In this document: positions 35,990 to 43,135 of the stretch, piece by piece
Layout: every line of letters begins with the position of its first letter
Position numbering within the stretch: position 1 is the stretch's first letter
NCBI RefSeq assembly: GCF_009827325.1
Contig: NZ_WTYC01000001.1
Coordinates: forward strand, 558,001-622,000
Source: Qipengyuania vulgaris
Lineage (GTDB): Bacteria; Pseudomonadota; Alphaproteobacteria; Sphingomonadales; Sphingomonadaceae
DNA: 64,000 bases
Direction of reading: 5' to 3'
The notes under the pieces: model-generated
What the model was told of the DNA's origin: nothing
Databases searched by the model: none
Seen by the model: the letters and a program-made list of their open reading frames with translations, nothing else
Translations under genes and position numbers: made by a program

Positions 35990-36238
35990 ATGAGCCGCTA
36001 CGACACCCCCAAAGTGCCCCCTGCCACACCGCCCGTGATCGACCCCGATGTCGAACCGAAGAAGGCCGCGGAAATGGAAGCTGAAGGCGAGAGCGAAGGA
36101 GATGTCATCGCCGGCAAGAGCGAACCGGACGAAATCGACGTCGAGACAGAAGAGGCGCTGCGACCCGCCATGGAAAAAGGCCGTGAAGGTCACGGCGAAC
36201 AAGCACTCGACGCAGCAACGATGTTACCCCCCGACTGA
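35990..36238 (+). CDS. Small acidic hypothetical protein
   Basis: An 82-residue acidic, hydrophilic protein, not recognised. The N-terminus is proline-rich (TPKVPPATPPVIDPDVEP) and the middle is Glu/Asp-rich. No membrane segment or signal peptide is visible; it is probably disordered. ATG at 35990 follows AAAGGATCGCG. It lies 11 bp before another small protein gene on the same strand, with which it may be co-transcribed. Confidence 0.6.
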   Translation: MSRYDTPKVPPATPPVIDPDVEPKKAAEMEAEGESEGDVIAGKSEPDEIDVETEEALRPAMEKGREGHGEQALDAATMLPPD

Positions 36239-36249
36239 GGAGAGACCAG

Positions 36250-36420
36250 ATGGCAACCCAGCCAGACCCCGATACGATCAATCCCGGCGCACCGCCCGAG
36301 ATGCCGCCTGCCAGCCCGCCCGACGAAGCGCCAATGCAGGAGCCGCCGGGAATCGAGCCGGTCCAGCCCGATTATGATCGGCCTGACCGCAGTCCGGTCG
36401 AGACTCCACCGCCTGATTAG
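36250..36420 (+). CDS. Small proline-rich hypothetical protein
   Basis: A 56-residue protein, not recognised; 17 of its residues are proline. It starts MATQPDPDTINPG and ends VETPPPD. ATG at 36250 follows a good GGAGAG ribosome site overlapping the end region of the upstream small gene. There are no membrane segments. It resembles its upstream neighbour in being proline-rich, acidic and probably disordered, so the pair may be related or act together. Confidence 0.55.
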   Translation: MATQPDPDTINPGAPPEMPPASPPDEAPMQEPPGIEPVQPDYDRPDRSPVETPPPD

Positions 36421-36470
36421 GAGGCAAATCAGCTTGTCTGCGGGGCCGTTCGCCAGTAGAGGCGCGCGCC

Positions 36471-36755
36471 ATGAGTGAAGACAGCAAGCCCCAGACCCCG
36501 CCGCTCCACCTTTCGGTGAATCCGAAGAGCGAGCATTTTGACGTCGACGTGTTGCAGCGCGGTGTTGGAATCCGGTTCAAGGGGCGCACCCGCACCGATA
36601 TCGAGGAATACAACATTCCCGAGGGCTGGGTGCGTGTACAGGCAGGCAAGACCGTCGATCGCAACGGGAATCCGTTGACCCTCAAACTCAACGGGCCGGT
36701 CGAGGCATGGTTTGAGGACTTGGGCGATGAGCCCCCGGTGGCCACGGCGGACTGA
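36471..36755 (+). CDS. DUF3297 family protein
   Basis: A 94-residue conserved protein of unknown function. The core PLHLSVNPKSEHFDVDVLQRGVGIRFKG and EGWVRVQAGKTVDRNGNPLTLKLNG matches the DUF3297 family, which is widespread in proteobacteria. It is cytoplasmic and beta-rich, with no catalytic motif. The start ATG at 36471 gives the family length. It lies 50 bp after the small proline-rich gene. Confidence 0.85.
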   Translation: MSEDSKPQTPPLHLSVNPKSEHFDVDVLQRGVGIRFKGRTRTDIEEYNIPEGWVRVQAGKTVDRNGNPLTLKLNGPVEAWFEDLGDEPPVATAD

Positions 36756-36969
36756 GGGCGCCTTCTTAATATCCAATGGTCTGTGGAACGGCAGGACAGC
36801 AAAGTTCTTCTGGCCAAACCGACCCTCGCAAGCTGCCGCTGACAGAGTTATGGCGGGCGGGGTTTATTTTCTGTCCCCAGACATTATTCCAGGTGTTCCA
36901 TCCTCCAGGAACCTCCAACCGGCCTTGCCAAAGTAGAGCATTGCGCCCACTTGCTCGCAGGCACGCATC

Positions 36970-38409
36970 ATGACTTCCCTTGATAAACCCACCGTCATCA
37001 TCATCGGCCGACCCAACGTCGGCAAGTCGACGCTGTTCAACCGGCTCGTCGGCAAGAAACTCGCGCTGGTCGACGACCAGCCGGGGGTGACGCGCGATCG
37101 GCGTCTGGGCGATGCCGAGATCGCGGGGCTGGAATTCACCATTGTCGATACGGCGGGCTGGGAGGACGAAGATGCCGACAGTCTCCCCGGCCGGATGCGC
37201 AAACAGACCGAGGTAAGCCTTGAGGGCGCCGATGCCGCGTTATTCGTGATCGACGCCCGCGCAGGGCTTACACCGCTGGACGAAGAAATCGGCCGGTGGC
37301 TCCGCGGGCAGGATGTGCCGGTTGTGCTGGTCGCCAACAAGGCAGAAGGCAGAGCCGCCGAAGCAGGCATTCTCGAAAGCTACAGCCTGGGCCTGGGCGA
37401 GCCGCTGGGCGTTTCCGCCGAACATGGCGAAGGAATTGCGGACCTGTTTGCAGGCTTGTGGCCCATTATCGGCGAAAAGTCCGAAGCAGCCGAAGCCGAG
37501 GCTGATCTTGCAGCCGACAACGAAGATGACGAAATTTCCGGGCCTCTCAAGTTGGCCATCGTCGGCCGCCCCAACGCTGGGAAGTCGACGCTGATCAATC
37601 AGCTGCTGGATGAAGACCGCCTGCTTACCGGTCCCGAGGCAGGTATCACGCGCGATTCGATTGCCGTGGATTGGGAATGGCATGATCCCAAGGCAAACGA
37701 AACGCGCCAGATCCGGCTGATCGATACTGCAGGAATGCGCAAACGCGCCCGCGTGGTCGAAAAGCTGGAGAAACTTTCTGTTGCCGATGCCAAACGCGCG
37801 ATCGACTTTGCAGAGGTCGTCGTCTTGCTGCTCGATGCCACCAAGGGTCTCGAGCATCAGGACCTCAAGATTGCATCGCAGGTCCTCGAAGAAGGCCGCG
37901 CCCTTATGGTCGCGATCAACAAATGGGACATCGCCGAGAACCCGTCATACCTGTTCAATGGCATTCGCGAGGCGCTGAACGAAGGGCTTTCGCAGGTTCG
38001 CGGCGTGCCCCTTTTTGCCGTATCGGCAAAGACCGGCAAGGGGCTCGATACGATGCTCTCCGCCGCTTTCGAGATACGCGAGGCGTGGAGCCGCCGCGTC
38101 TCGACGGCAGCGCTCAACCGCTGGTTCGACGATGCGCTCGCCGCCAATCCGCCGCCTGCACCGGGCGGCCGCAGGATCAAGCTGCGCTATATTACTCAGG
38201 CGAGCACACGCCCGCCTCGATTCGTGGTCTTCGGCACGAGGCTCGACGATTTGCCAAAGAGTTACGAACGCTACCTCATCAACGGAATCCGGGCGAAGCT
38301 CGGGTTCGAGGCGGTACCCGTGCGTGTTGTCCTGAAGAGCCCGAAGAATCCGTACAATGCCAACCGGGGTGGTGGAGGTAACTACAGTCGCGGTTCCGAT
38401 CGTGACTGA
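36970..38409 (+). CDS. der: Ribosome biogenesis GTPase Der
   Basis: A 479-residue GTPase with two tandem G domains required for 50S subunit assembly. The first G1 motif GRPNVGKS is at 13-20 and the second GRPNAGKS at 199-206. Each is followed by DTAG (G3) and NK-type G4 motifs (VANKAEG and INKWD). A KH-like C-terminal domain (about 370-460) completes it. The tail is Gly/Arg-rich (NRGGGGNYSRGSDRD). An acidic linker separates the G domains. A DUF2721 gene overlaps the 3-prime end. Confidence 0.97.
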   Translation: MTSLDKPTVIIIGRPNVGKSTLFNRLVGKKLALVDDQPGVTRDRRLGDAEIAGLEFTIVDTAGWEDEDADSLPGRMRKQTEVSLEGADAALFVIDARAGLTPLDEEIGRWLRGQDVPVVLVANKAEGRAAEAGILESYSLGLGEPLGVSAEHGEGIADLFAGLWPIIGEKSEAAEAEADLAADNEDDEISGPLKLAIVGRPNAGKSTLINQLLDEDRLLTGPEAGITRDSIAVDWEWHDPKANETRQIRLIDTAGMRKRARVVEKLEKLSVADAKRAIDFAEVVVLLLDATKGLEHQDLKIASQVLEEGRALMVAINKWDIAENPSYLFNGIREALNEGLSQVRGVPLFAVSAKTGKGLDTMLSAAFEIREAWSRRVSTAALNRWFDDALAANPPPAPGGRRIKLRYITQASTRPPRFVVFGTRLDDLPKSYERYLINGIRAKLGFEAVPVRVVLKSPKNPYNANRGGGGNYSRGSDRD

Positions 38410-38911
38410 ATTGCTTGCGATCCTGCCGGGACTGGAACTGATCGAACGCACCAGCTCCACTTTGCGCGTCCAGAACGTGGTTCAGTTGAGCCTGGCACCG
38501 GCCTTCCTGCTCGCAGGGATCGGGGCGGTCATGAATGTCATGACCAATCGCCTGCTCTGGGTCGCCAATAAGATCGAGCGCATATTGGCGGCGGACGCGA
38601 AGGATGAGGCTGGCGATCAGTTGATGGAACTTCCGGCGCTCGAGTCGAGAAGAATCCTTGCGCAGCGTGCCGTAATGTTCAGCACTGCCGCCGCCTTGAC
38701 GATCAGTATCGTGATTCTTCTCCTGTTCGTGAGTGCTTTTGTGCGGACTCCGTTGGGGACGCTGGTAGCGGTCACATGGGTCATCACAATGGGCCTGCTC
38801 ATGGCAGGACTTGCCTTTTTTCTGCTCGAAACGCGAACCGCAGCACGGCGAAATCTGGAGCGGATGAAGGAACGCCGGTTCGGCCCAGACGACGATCCGT
38901 CGCAAAATTAG
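38402..38911 (+). CDS. DUF2721 domain membrane protein
   Basis: A membrane protein of about 169 residues with three predicted helices (about 28-50, 95-118 and 121-145). The LAPAFLLAGIGAVMNVMTNRLLWVANKIE segment is characteristic of DUF2721. Function unknown. The start is uncertain: GTG at 38402 overlaps der by 8 bp, while an ATG at 38357 would add 15 residues and overlap by 53 bp. Translation is probably coupled to der. Confidence 0.78.
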   Translation: MTELLAILPGLELIERTSSTLRVQNVVQLSLAPAFLLAGIGAVMNVMTNRLLWVANKIERILAADAKDEAGDQLMELPALESRRILAQRAVMFSTAAALTISIVILLLFVSAFVRTPLGTLVAVTWVITMGLLMAGLAFFLLETRTAARRNLERMKERRFGPDDDPSQN

Positions 38912-39016
38912 TGTGTGATTTCGGCAAGCTGACTTTACGGCGAGGCCGCACGTTTTAGTTGTGCTGCATTAAGGAATAGCGGCGCAGCTTTTCTCCTACA
39001 TCATAGGAGAGGTGCC

Positions 39017-39229
39017 ATGCCGCGCATCGAGATAGCCTTGTGTTCGCGCTTTGACGAAAAGGGCCAAACGATAAAGATAGAGGCGCTGGATGTGCCCACC
39101 GCTCTGACCATCACCGACATAAACGTATCTGCCGGGGATGCCGAATTGTGGCAGGACGGCAAGCGAATTGGCAGACTCACCAAACACGCAGCAGGGCACG
39201 GGACTTTCTGGGAATTGGGTCCCGACTAG
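39017..39229 (+). CDS. Small hypothetical protein
   Basis: A 70-residue cytoplasmic protein, not recognised. It is a short beta-rich chain (IEIALCSRFDEKGQTIKIEALDVPTALTITDINV). ATG at 39017 follows a GGAGAGG ribosome site 5 bp upstream, supporting real translation. It is convergent with bfr, and the two stops share a CTAG palindrome. Confidence 0.65.
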   Translation: MPRIEIALCSRFDEKGQTIKIEALDVPTALTITDINVSAGDAELWQDGKRIGRLTKHAAGHGTFWELGPD

Positions 39230-39717
39230 CCCGCTTCACCCTCGCCCGCCGGCTTCGAATTGAGCTGGACGTAGTTCTGCAGGCCCATGCGTTCGATCAT
39301 GTCGAACTGCGTTTCGAGGAAATCGACATGCTCTTCCTCGCTTTCGAGGATCCGCTCGAAGATTTCGCGAGTGGTATAGTCCCGCACTTCTTCACAATGG
39401 GCGATCGCATCCTTCAATAGCGGGATGGCCTCCATCTCGACTGCCAGATCGGCTTTAAGGATCTCATCAACCGTCTCGCCGACCTTGAGTTTGTGGATCG
39501 CCTGGAAGTTCGGGAGGCCGCCAAGGAAGAGGATCCGTTCTGCCAAGACATCGGCATGCTTCATCTCGTCGATGGATTCATGCCGCTCGTATTCGGCAAG
39601 TTTGGTCACACCCCAATCGGCAAGAACGCGGTAATGTAGCCAGTACTGATTGATCGCGGTCAGCTCGTTCGTGAGCGCCTTGTTGAGGAATTCGATGACC
39701 TTGGAATCGCCCTTCAT
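39226..39717 (-). CDS. bfr: Bacterioferritin
   Basis: A 163-residue iron-storage protein assembling into a 24-mer with haem between subunits. The haem ligand Met52 is in HESIDEMKHAD, and ferroxidase residues such as Glu18, Glu51 and His54 are in place. It is very close to E. coli Bfr in the first 70 residues. It lies 122 bp downstream of the ferredoxin gene bfd on the same strand, in an iron-controlled unit. Confidence 0.97.
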   Translation of the reverse strand: MKGDSKVIEFLNKALTNELTAINQYWLHYRVLADWGVTKLAEYERHESIDEMKHADVLAERILFLGGLPNFQAIHKLKVGETVDEILKADLAVEMEAIPLLKDAIAHCEEVRDYTTREIFERILESEEEHVDFLETQFDMIERMGLQNYVQLNSKPAGEGEAG

Positions 39718-39839
39718 GACTTGTCGCTCCGCTACATTTCAAGTTGCGGCCTTATGCGCTGTGAGGCGGCCCCCGGCAAGGGCGGGTTAGGGAAAAACGG
39801 CAGAATTCCGCCATTGCGAGCGAAAGTCAGTAGCGAATA

Positions 39840-40034
39840 CTACGCCGCGACGGAGGTAGGCTTGAAGGCCATTTCCCGTTCTTCCAGCAAGATTGCATCG
39901 GCCTCGTTGAGGCAGGAACCGCAAGCAGGTTGCTTACCTAAAGAGGCATAACAGGCTTCCGCATCGCCCGGACAACGGCGGGCCGCATGGCGCAGGTCGC
40001 TTTCCCGAATTGCGTTGCAGATGCAGACATACAT
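39840..40034 (-). CDS. bfd: Bacterioferritin-associated ferredoxin
   Basis: A 64-residue [2Fe-2S] protein that reduces the haem of bacterioferritin to release stored iron. Cluster ligands are Cys4 and Cys6 (MYVCICN) and Cys38 and Cys41 (PACGSC), the Bfd pattern. The start at MYVCICN is chosen by family length and the AAAGGA ribosome site 12 bp upstream; an in-frame ATG 11 codons earlier falls in the operator. Two Fur-like palindromes lie directly upstream. bfr follows. Confidence 0.93.
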   Translation of the reverse strand: MYVCICNAIRESDLRHAARRCPGDAEACYASLGKQPACGSCLNEADAILLEEREMAFKPTSVAA

Positions 40035-40050
40035 GGCGTTGCGCGATCCT

Positions 40051-40067
40051 TTGCGATTGATTCGCAA
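40051..40067 (-). promoter_or_regulatory. Fur-like box 1 upstream of bfd
   Basis: Palindrome TTGCGATTGATTCGCAA with arms TTGCGA/TCGCAA. It resembles the GCGAAT-N-ATTCGC type of Fur site. It sits 17 bp upstream of bfd and touches its ribosome site. Confidence 0.6.
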
Positions 40068-40076
40068 GAGCGTATG

Positions 40077-40097
40077 TAATGCGAGTTACTCGCATTA
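40077..40097 (-). promoter_or_regulatory. Fur-like box 2 upstream of bfd
   Basis: A perfect 10-bp inverted repeat (TAATGCGAGT and ACTCGCATTA) around one central T. It matches the general layout of the 19-bp Fur consensus (AATGAGAATTATTCTCATT). It lies 10 bp from box 1. It is also 9 bp from the end of the DUF418 gene. Confidence 0.65.
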
Positions 40098-40105
40098 GCA
40101 AGCCG

Positions 40106-41389
40106 TCATTGCCTGAGTGCGAAGACCTTCCCGTAAGTCAGGCAACGCCAAAGCCATTCCAGGGGGCCATATCGGAAGCGAACCAGCCAAGGCTGTGACC
40201 ATGCCAGCATCGCAATCCACGCTGCGAATACGACGAGATAGAGTTCACCGCGGCCCAACTGGCCGAACAGATCGAAACCCCAGTTGCCGAAAACCATCAG
40301 CATGACGAGAGATGTGCCGATGTAGTTGGTGAAGGCAGTCCTCCCGGCAGCCGAAATGCGGTCCCCGATCCAGTTTCCTGCGCGAGGCACGTACAGAGCC
40401 AGAAGCGCAGCAAGGCCCAGTGTCATCAACAGGCGCGGAAAATGAGACCAACCGAGGAAGGCGGCCAGCACGCCGTAATAGGTGAAACCTCCGTCCATGG
40501 TCCTCAAGGCGATAATGGTCGTCAGCGCCCCGCCCACTGCCAAACCCACCCAGCCCCACAGGCGCTGGCTTCGCGGATTCCACCCTCCCCCGAACAGACC
40601 AAGGCGGTAGAGTGCCATTCCGATCAGCATAAGGGGCAGGGTTTCAAACACGACGAGCCAGACGTTGACCAGCGGATCCGTGCCGTGTTCGTCGATCGTG
40701 TGGGATACGAACTGCAGGTAGGTTCCTTCCTGCCGGATCGCAGTCTCGGCTCTGCCGTCGGCCAAATCCGTTTCTGCCGCCTTGATGAACTCGCTTCTGA
40801 CCTGATTCATCGCCGCGCTGTCGGGCTCCGGTCCATCGGCAGTCACCTGCATGAAAATCATGCCGATGGCGTAGAAGATACCTCCTGCAATGTACCCGAG
40901 GATACCCAGGATCAACTGGTTTCGCGCGCTCACATTGATAAACAGCAGCACCGCAATAAAGCCGCTTACGGCGTAGGAAAAGAGGATGTCACCCCGCCAG
41001 ATCAGATAAAAATGGATCAGCCCGAACGCGCCCAGCCACAGCAGGCGCTTAACCTGGAGCCAACGGCTCGCACCCTTGCCCCAGGCCTTTTCCATGAACA
41101 GGTAGAGGCCTGCGCCGAAGAGGATGGTGAACAGGCCGCGCATCTTGCCGTCAATCAGGACCAGTTGGGCCGCCCACATCCAGTCCTCTGCGTCAGAGTG
41201 ACCGGTGGTGAATGCCTCGGGATACATATACGCGGTAAAAGGCTGACCCATCGAAAAGATGTTGGCTGCCAGAATGCCCATCACAGCGATGCCGCGAATG
41301 AAATCGAGACTGGCGCTTCGCTCCCCTCGAACCGAAACAGGCTGCGGACGGTCCGGGGTCGCTTCTTCGTGAATCATACTTGCGGTCAT
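40106..41389 (-). CDS. DUF418 domain membrane protein
   Basis: A 427-residue polytopic protein with about 10 membrane segments. The N-terminal SASLDFIRGIAVMGILAANIFSM and the C-terminal TNYIGTSLVMLMVFGNWGFDLFGQLGRGELYLVV stretch are DUF418 hallmarks. Function unknown; members are related to acyltransferase-3 type or YeiB-like proteins. The start ATG at 41389 has an AGGAAG ribosome site; the open frame extends 13 codons further. It is divergent from the ParA gene with 237 bp between starts. bfd lies downstream on the same strand, with Fur-like boxes between them. Confidence 0.88.
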   Translation of the reverse strand: MTASMIHEEATPDRPQPVSVRGERSASLDFIRGIAVMGILAANIFSMGQPFTAYMYPEAFTTGHSDAEDWMWAAQLVLIDGKMRGLFTILFGAGLYLFMEKAWGKGASRWLQVKRLLWLGAFGLIHFYLIWRGDILFSYAVSGFIAVLLFINVSARNQLILGILGYIAGGIFYAIGMIFMQVTADGPEPDSAAMNQVRSEFIKAAETDLADGRAETAIRQEGTYLQFVSHTIDEHGTDPLVNVWLVVFETLPLMLIGMALYRLGLFGGGWNPRSQRLWGWVGLAVGGALTTIIALRTMDGGFTYYGVLAAFLGWSHFPRLLMTLGLAALLALYVPRAGNWIGDRISAAGRTAFTNYIGTSLVMLMVFGNWGFDLFGQLGRGELYLVVFAAWIAMLAWSQPWLVRFRYGPLEWLWRCLTYGKVFALRQ

Positions 41390-41526
41390 CTTCCTGCCCC
41401 TGAAGCGCAAAGCCTTTGTGCATTTCAACTTCGGGCCCAGTGCATCCCGGCGGACGGCTGAAGCAAGGGCAATCTCTACCTGGTTTCAATTGCCATGCAT
41501 CTCGGAGCGTCAAATGTTTCAGGGAA

Positions 41527-41543
41527 TTAACCCTAAATTAGGG
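41527..41543. promoter_or_regulatory. Palindrome and CtrA-like half-site upstream of the ParA gene
   Basis: CCCTAAATTAGGG (41531-41543) is a perfect palindrome around one A. It overlaps TTAA-N7-TTAG (41527-41541), one base from the CtrA consensus TTAA-N7-TTAA. It lies about 84 bp before the ParA start in the 237-bp divergent region, which otherwise shows no gene. Confidence 0.35.
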
Positions 41544-41626
41544 GTAGTCTGCGATCCCCCTGTTTCGAGACCGCCGCAAACTAGCGGCACAGGGAATTGA
41601 TACAGGCGCTACAGGGGGACCTAGCC

Positions 41627-42346
41627 TTGCGTGTACTGGCTTTGGCATCACAGAAGGGCGGATCGGGTAAAACCACGCTTTCGGGACATCTCGCCGTTCA
41701 GGCTCAGCGAGCGGGCGCAGGCCCGGTCGTCCTGATCGACATCGATCCGCAAGGGTCACTCGCAGACTGGTGGAACGAGCGCGAAGCGGAACTTCCCGCT
41801 TTCGCCCAGACGACCGTCGCACGGCTTGCCGCCGACCTAGCTATCCTGCGTCAGCAGGGCTTCAAGCTGGCGGTGATCGACACCCCGCCAGCGATCACCA
41901 TGGCGATCCAGTCGGTCATTTCCGTGGCAGAACTCATCGTCGTTCCGACCCGCCCAAGCCCGCACGATCTGCGCGCCGTGGGCGCCACGGTCGACCTGTG
42001 CGAACGGGCAGGTAAGTCGCTGATATTCGTGGTCAACGCTGCAACGCCGAAAGCCAAGATCACTTCGGAAGCTGCAGTTGCACTTTCGCAGCATGGCACG
42101 GTCGCGCCGATTACGCTTCACCACCGCACGGATTTCGCCGCATCGATGATCGACGGCCGCACAGTCATGGAAGTCGATCCCGAAAGCCGATCGGCGGCCG
42201 AGGTCACTGCCCTGTGGAAGTACATTTCCGACCGGCTCGAAAAGCAGTTTCGACGCACCGTCTTTGCAGCGCCCGGCCAGCAGGCCGCGCAGCAGCCAGG
42301 TGCCTATCGCCCCGCCGGTGGCTTCGGCCGTCGGGTCGCCCAGTAA
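41627..42346 (+). CDS. ParA family ATPase
   Basis: A 239-residue P-loop ATPase with a deviant Walker A (KGGSGKTT, in ALASQKGGSGKTTL), Walker A-prime (DIDPQGSLADWW) and Walker B (VIDTPP). The C-terminus has an Ala/Gln-rich tail (APGQQAAQQPGAYRPAGG). The start is TTG at 41627, preceded by CAGGGGGA; an upstream TTG at 41597 would add ten residues without family match. Such ATPases position chromosomes, plasmids or protein clusters. The chromosomal parAB pair is not evident here, so this is likely an orphan ParA acting with the two downstream genes. Confidence 0.88.
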   Translation: MRVLALASQKGGSGKTTLSGHLAVQAQRAGAGPVVLIDIDPQGSLADWWNEREAELPAFAQTTVARLAADLAILRQQGFKLAVIDTPPAITMAIQSVISVAELIVVPTRPSPHDLRAVGATVDLCERAGKSLIFVVNAATPKAKITSEAAVALSQHGTVAPITLHHRTDFAASMIDGRTVMEVDPESRSAAEVTALWKYISDRLEKQFRRTVFAAPGQQAAQQPGAYRPAGGFGRRVAQ

Positions 42347-42376
42347 GAGCAACAAGGTAAGGCGGAGACCAGCCGG

Positions 42377-43096
42377 ATGTCGGACGCCAATTTCGCTTCT
42401 CTTTCCTCAACCCTCCTTGCACGCAAGGGCGGGGCAAAGCCTGCCATGCGCCCGCAATCGGCCGCTCTCGGACCAGTTGACGGCGCCTCGGCTGCCGCGA
42501 ATCTAGAAGATCTGGGCTGGAATGACATGGGCGAGGATGCCCCTGCCCCCCAGCCTGTGCATGACAGCACCTCTGCTCCCATGGGTGGCCCACGGTCTCT
42601 GGCCGAATCGAGCCTGATCAAGAAACCAGCGCTTCCTCCGCTGGACGAACGTTACGAACTCGGCACCGAGGGCAGTGAAAGCTCTACCCGCGTCGTGTCG
42701 ATCAGTCCGCTGCAATCCAAGGAAAGCAGCAACGGTCACAACGAAGTTCGCGAATCGCTCGACCGCATTGCCACCAAGCTGGAGGGCAAGAGGGTTTTCG
42801 AGGCCGATAACGAAGACGAGGAAGAGTATTCCGACGATGCGGAAGAGACCGCTTCGGAAGTTGTTCTTCCAAAAGCCATCAAGCCTGCGTCGGCCCGTTC
42901 CAAAGGGGTCGCCAAGGGAAAACGCGCAGCTTTCACGCTGCGTCTCGATCCAGAGCGCCATCTCATGCTGCGCCTGGCCTGCACCGTTCGCGGTAGCAGC
43001 GCCCAGCAACTCGTGACCGACGCTCTAGATGGCCTGCTGGCCGAAATGCCGGAAATCGCCATGCTCGCCGCCCAGGTGCAGCGCAGGCCGAATTAA
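42377..43096 (+). CDS. Hypothetical protein with ribbon-helix-helix-like C-terminus, ParA neighbour
   Basis: A 239-residue protein not recognised by name. Residues 1-165 are low complexity, acidic and probably disordered. Residues about 183-228 (AAFTLRLDPERHLMLRLACTVRGSSAQQLVTDALDGLL) resemble a ribbon-helix-helix domain: a short strand followed by two helices. Proteins like this often partner ParA ATPases as DNA-binding or regulatory subunits. It lies 30 bp after the ParA gene, so operon membership is likely. Function as ParA partner is inference. Confidence 0.7.
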   Translation: MSDANFASLSSTLLARKGGAKPAMRPQSAALGPVDGASAAANLEDLGWNDMGEDAPAPQPVHDSTSAPMGGPRSLAESSLIKKPALPPLDERYELGTEGSESSTRVVSISPLQSKESSNGHNEVRESLDRIATKLEGKRVFEADNEDEEEYSDDAEETASEVVLPKAIKPASARSKGVAKGKRAAFTLRLDPERHLMLRLACTVRGSSAQQLVTDALDGLLAEMPEIAMLAAQVQRRPN

Positions 43097-43135
43097 ATTC
43101 CAAGGACGTGGGATCGCCTTTTGAGGGATAACAAT

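Noticed and set aside
36776-36973. Plus-strand frame between DUF3297 and der
   Set aside because: Low-complexity peptide without ribosome site or codon bias; the 214-bp gap is better read as noncoding.
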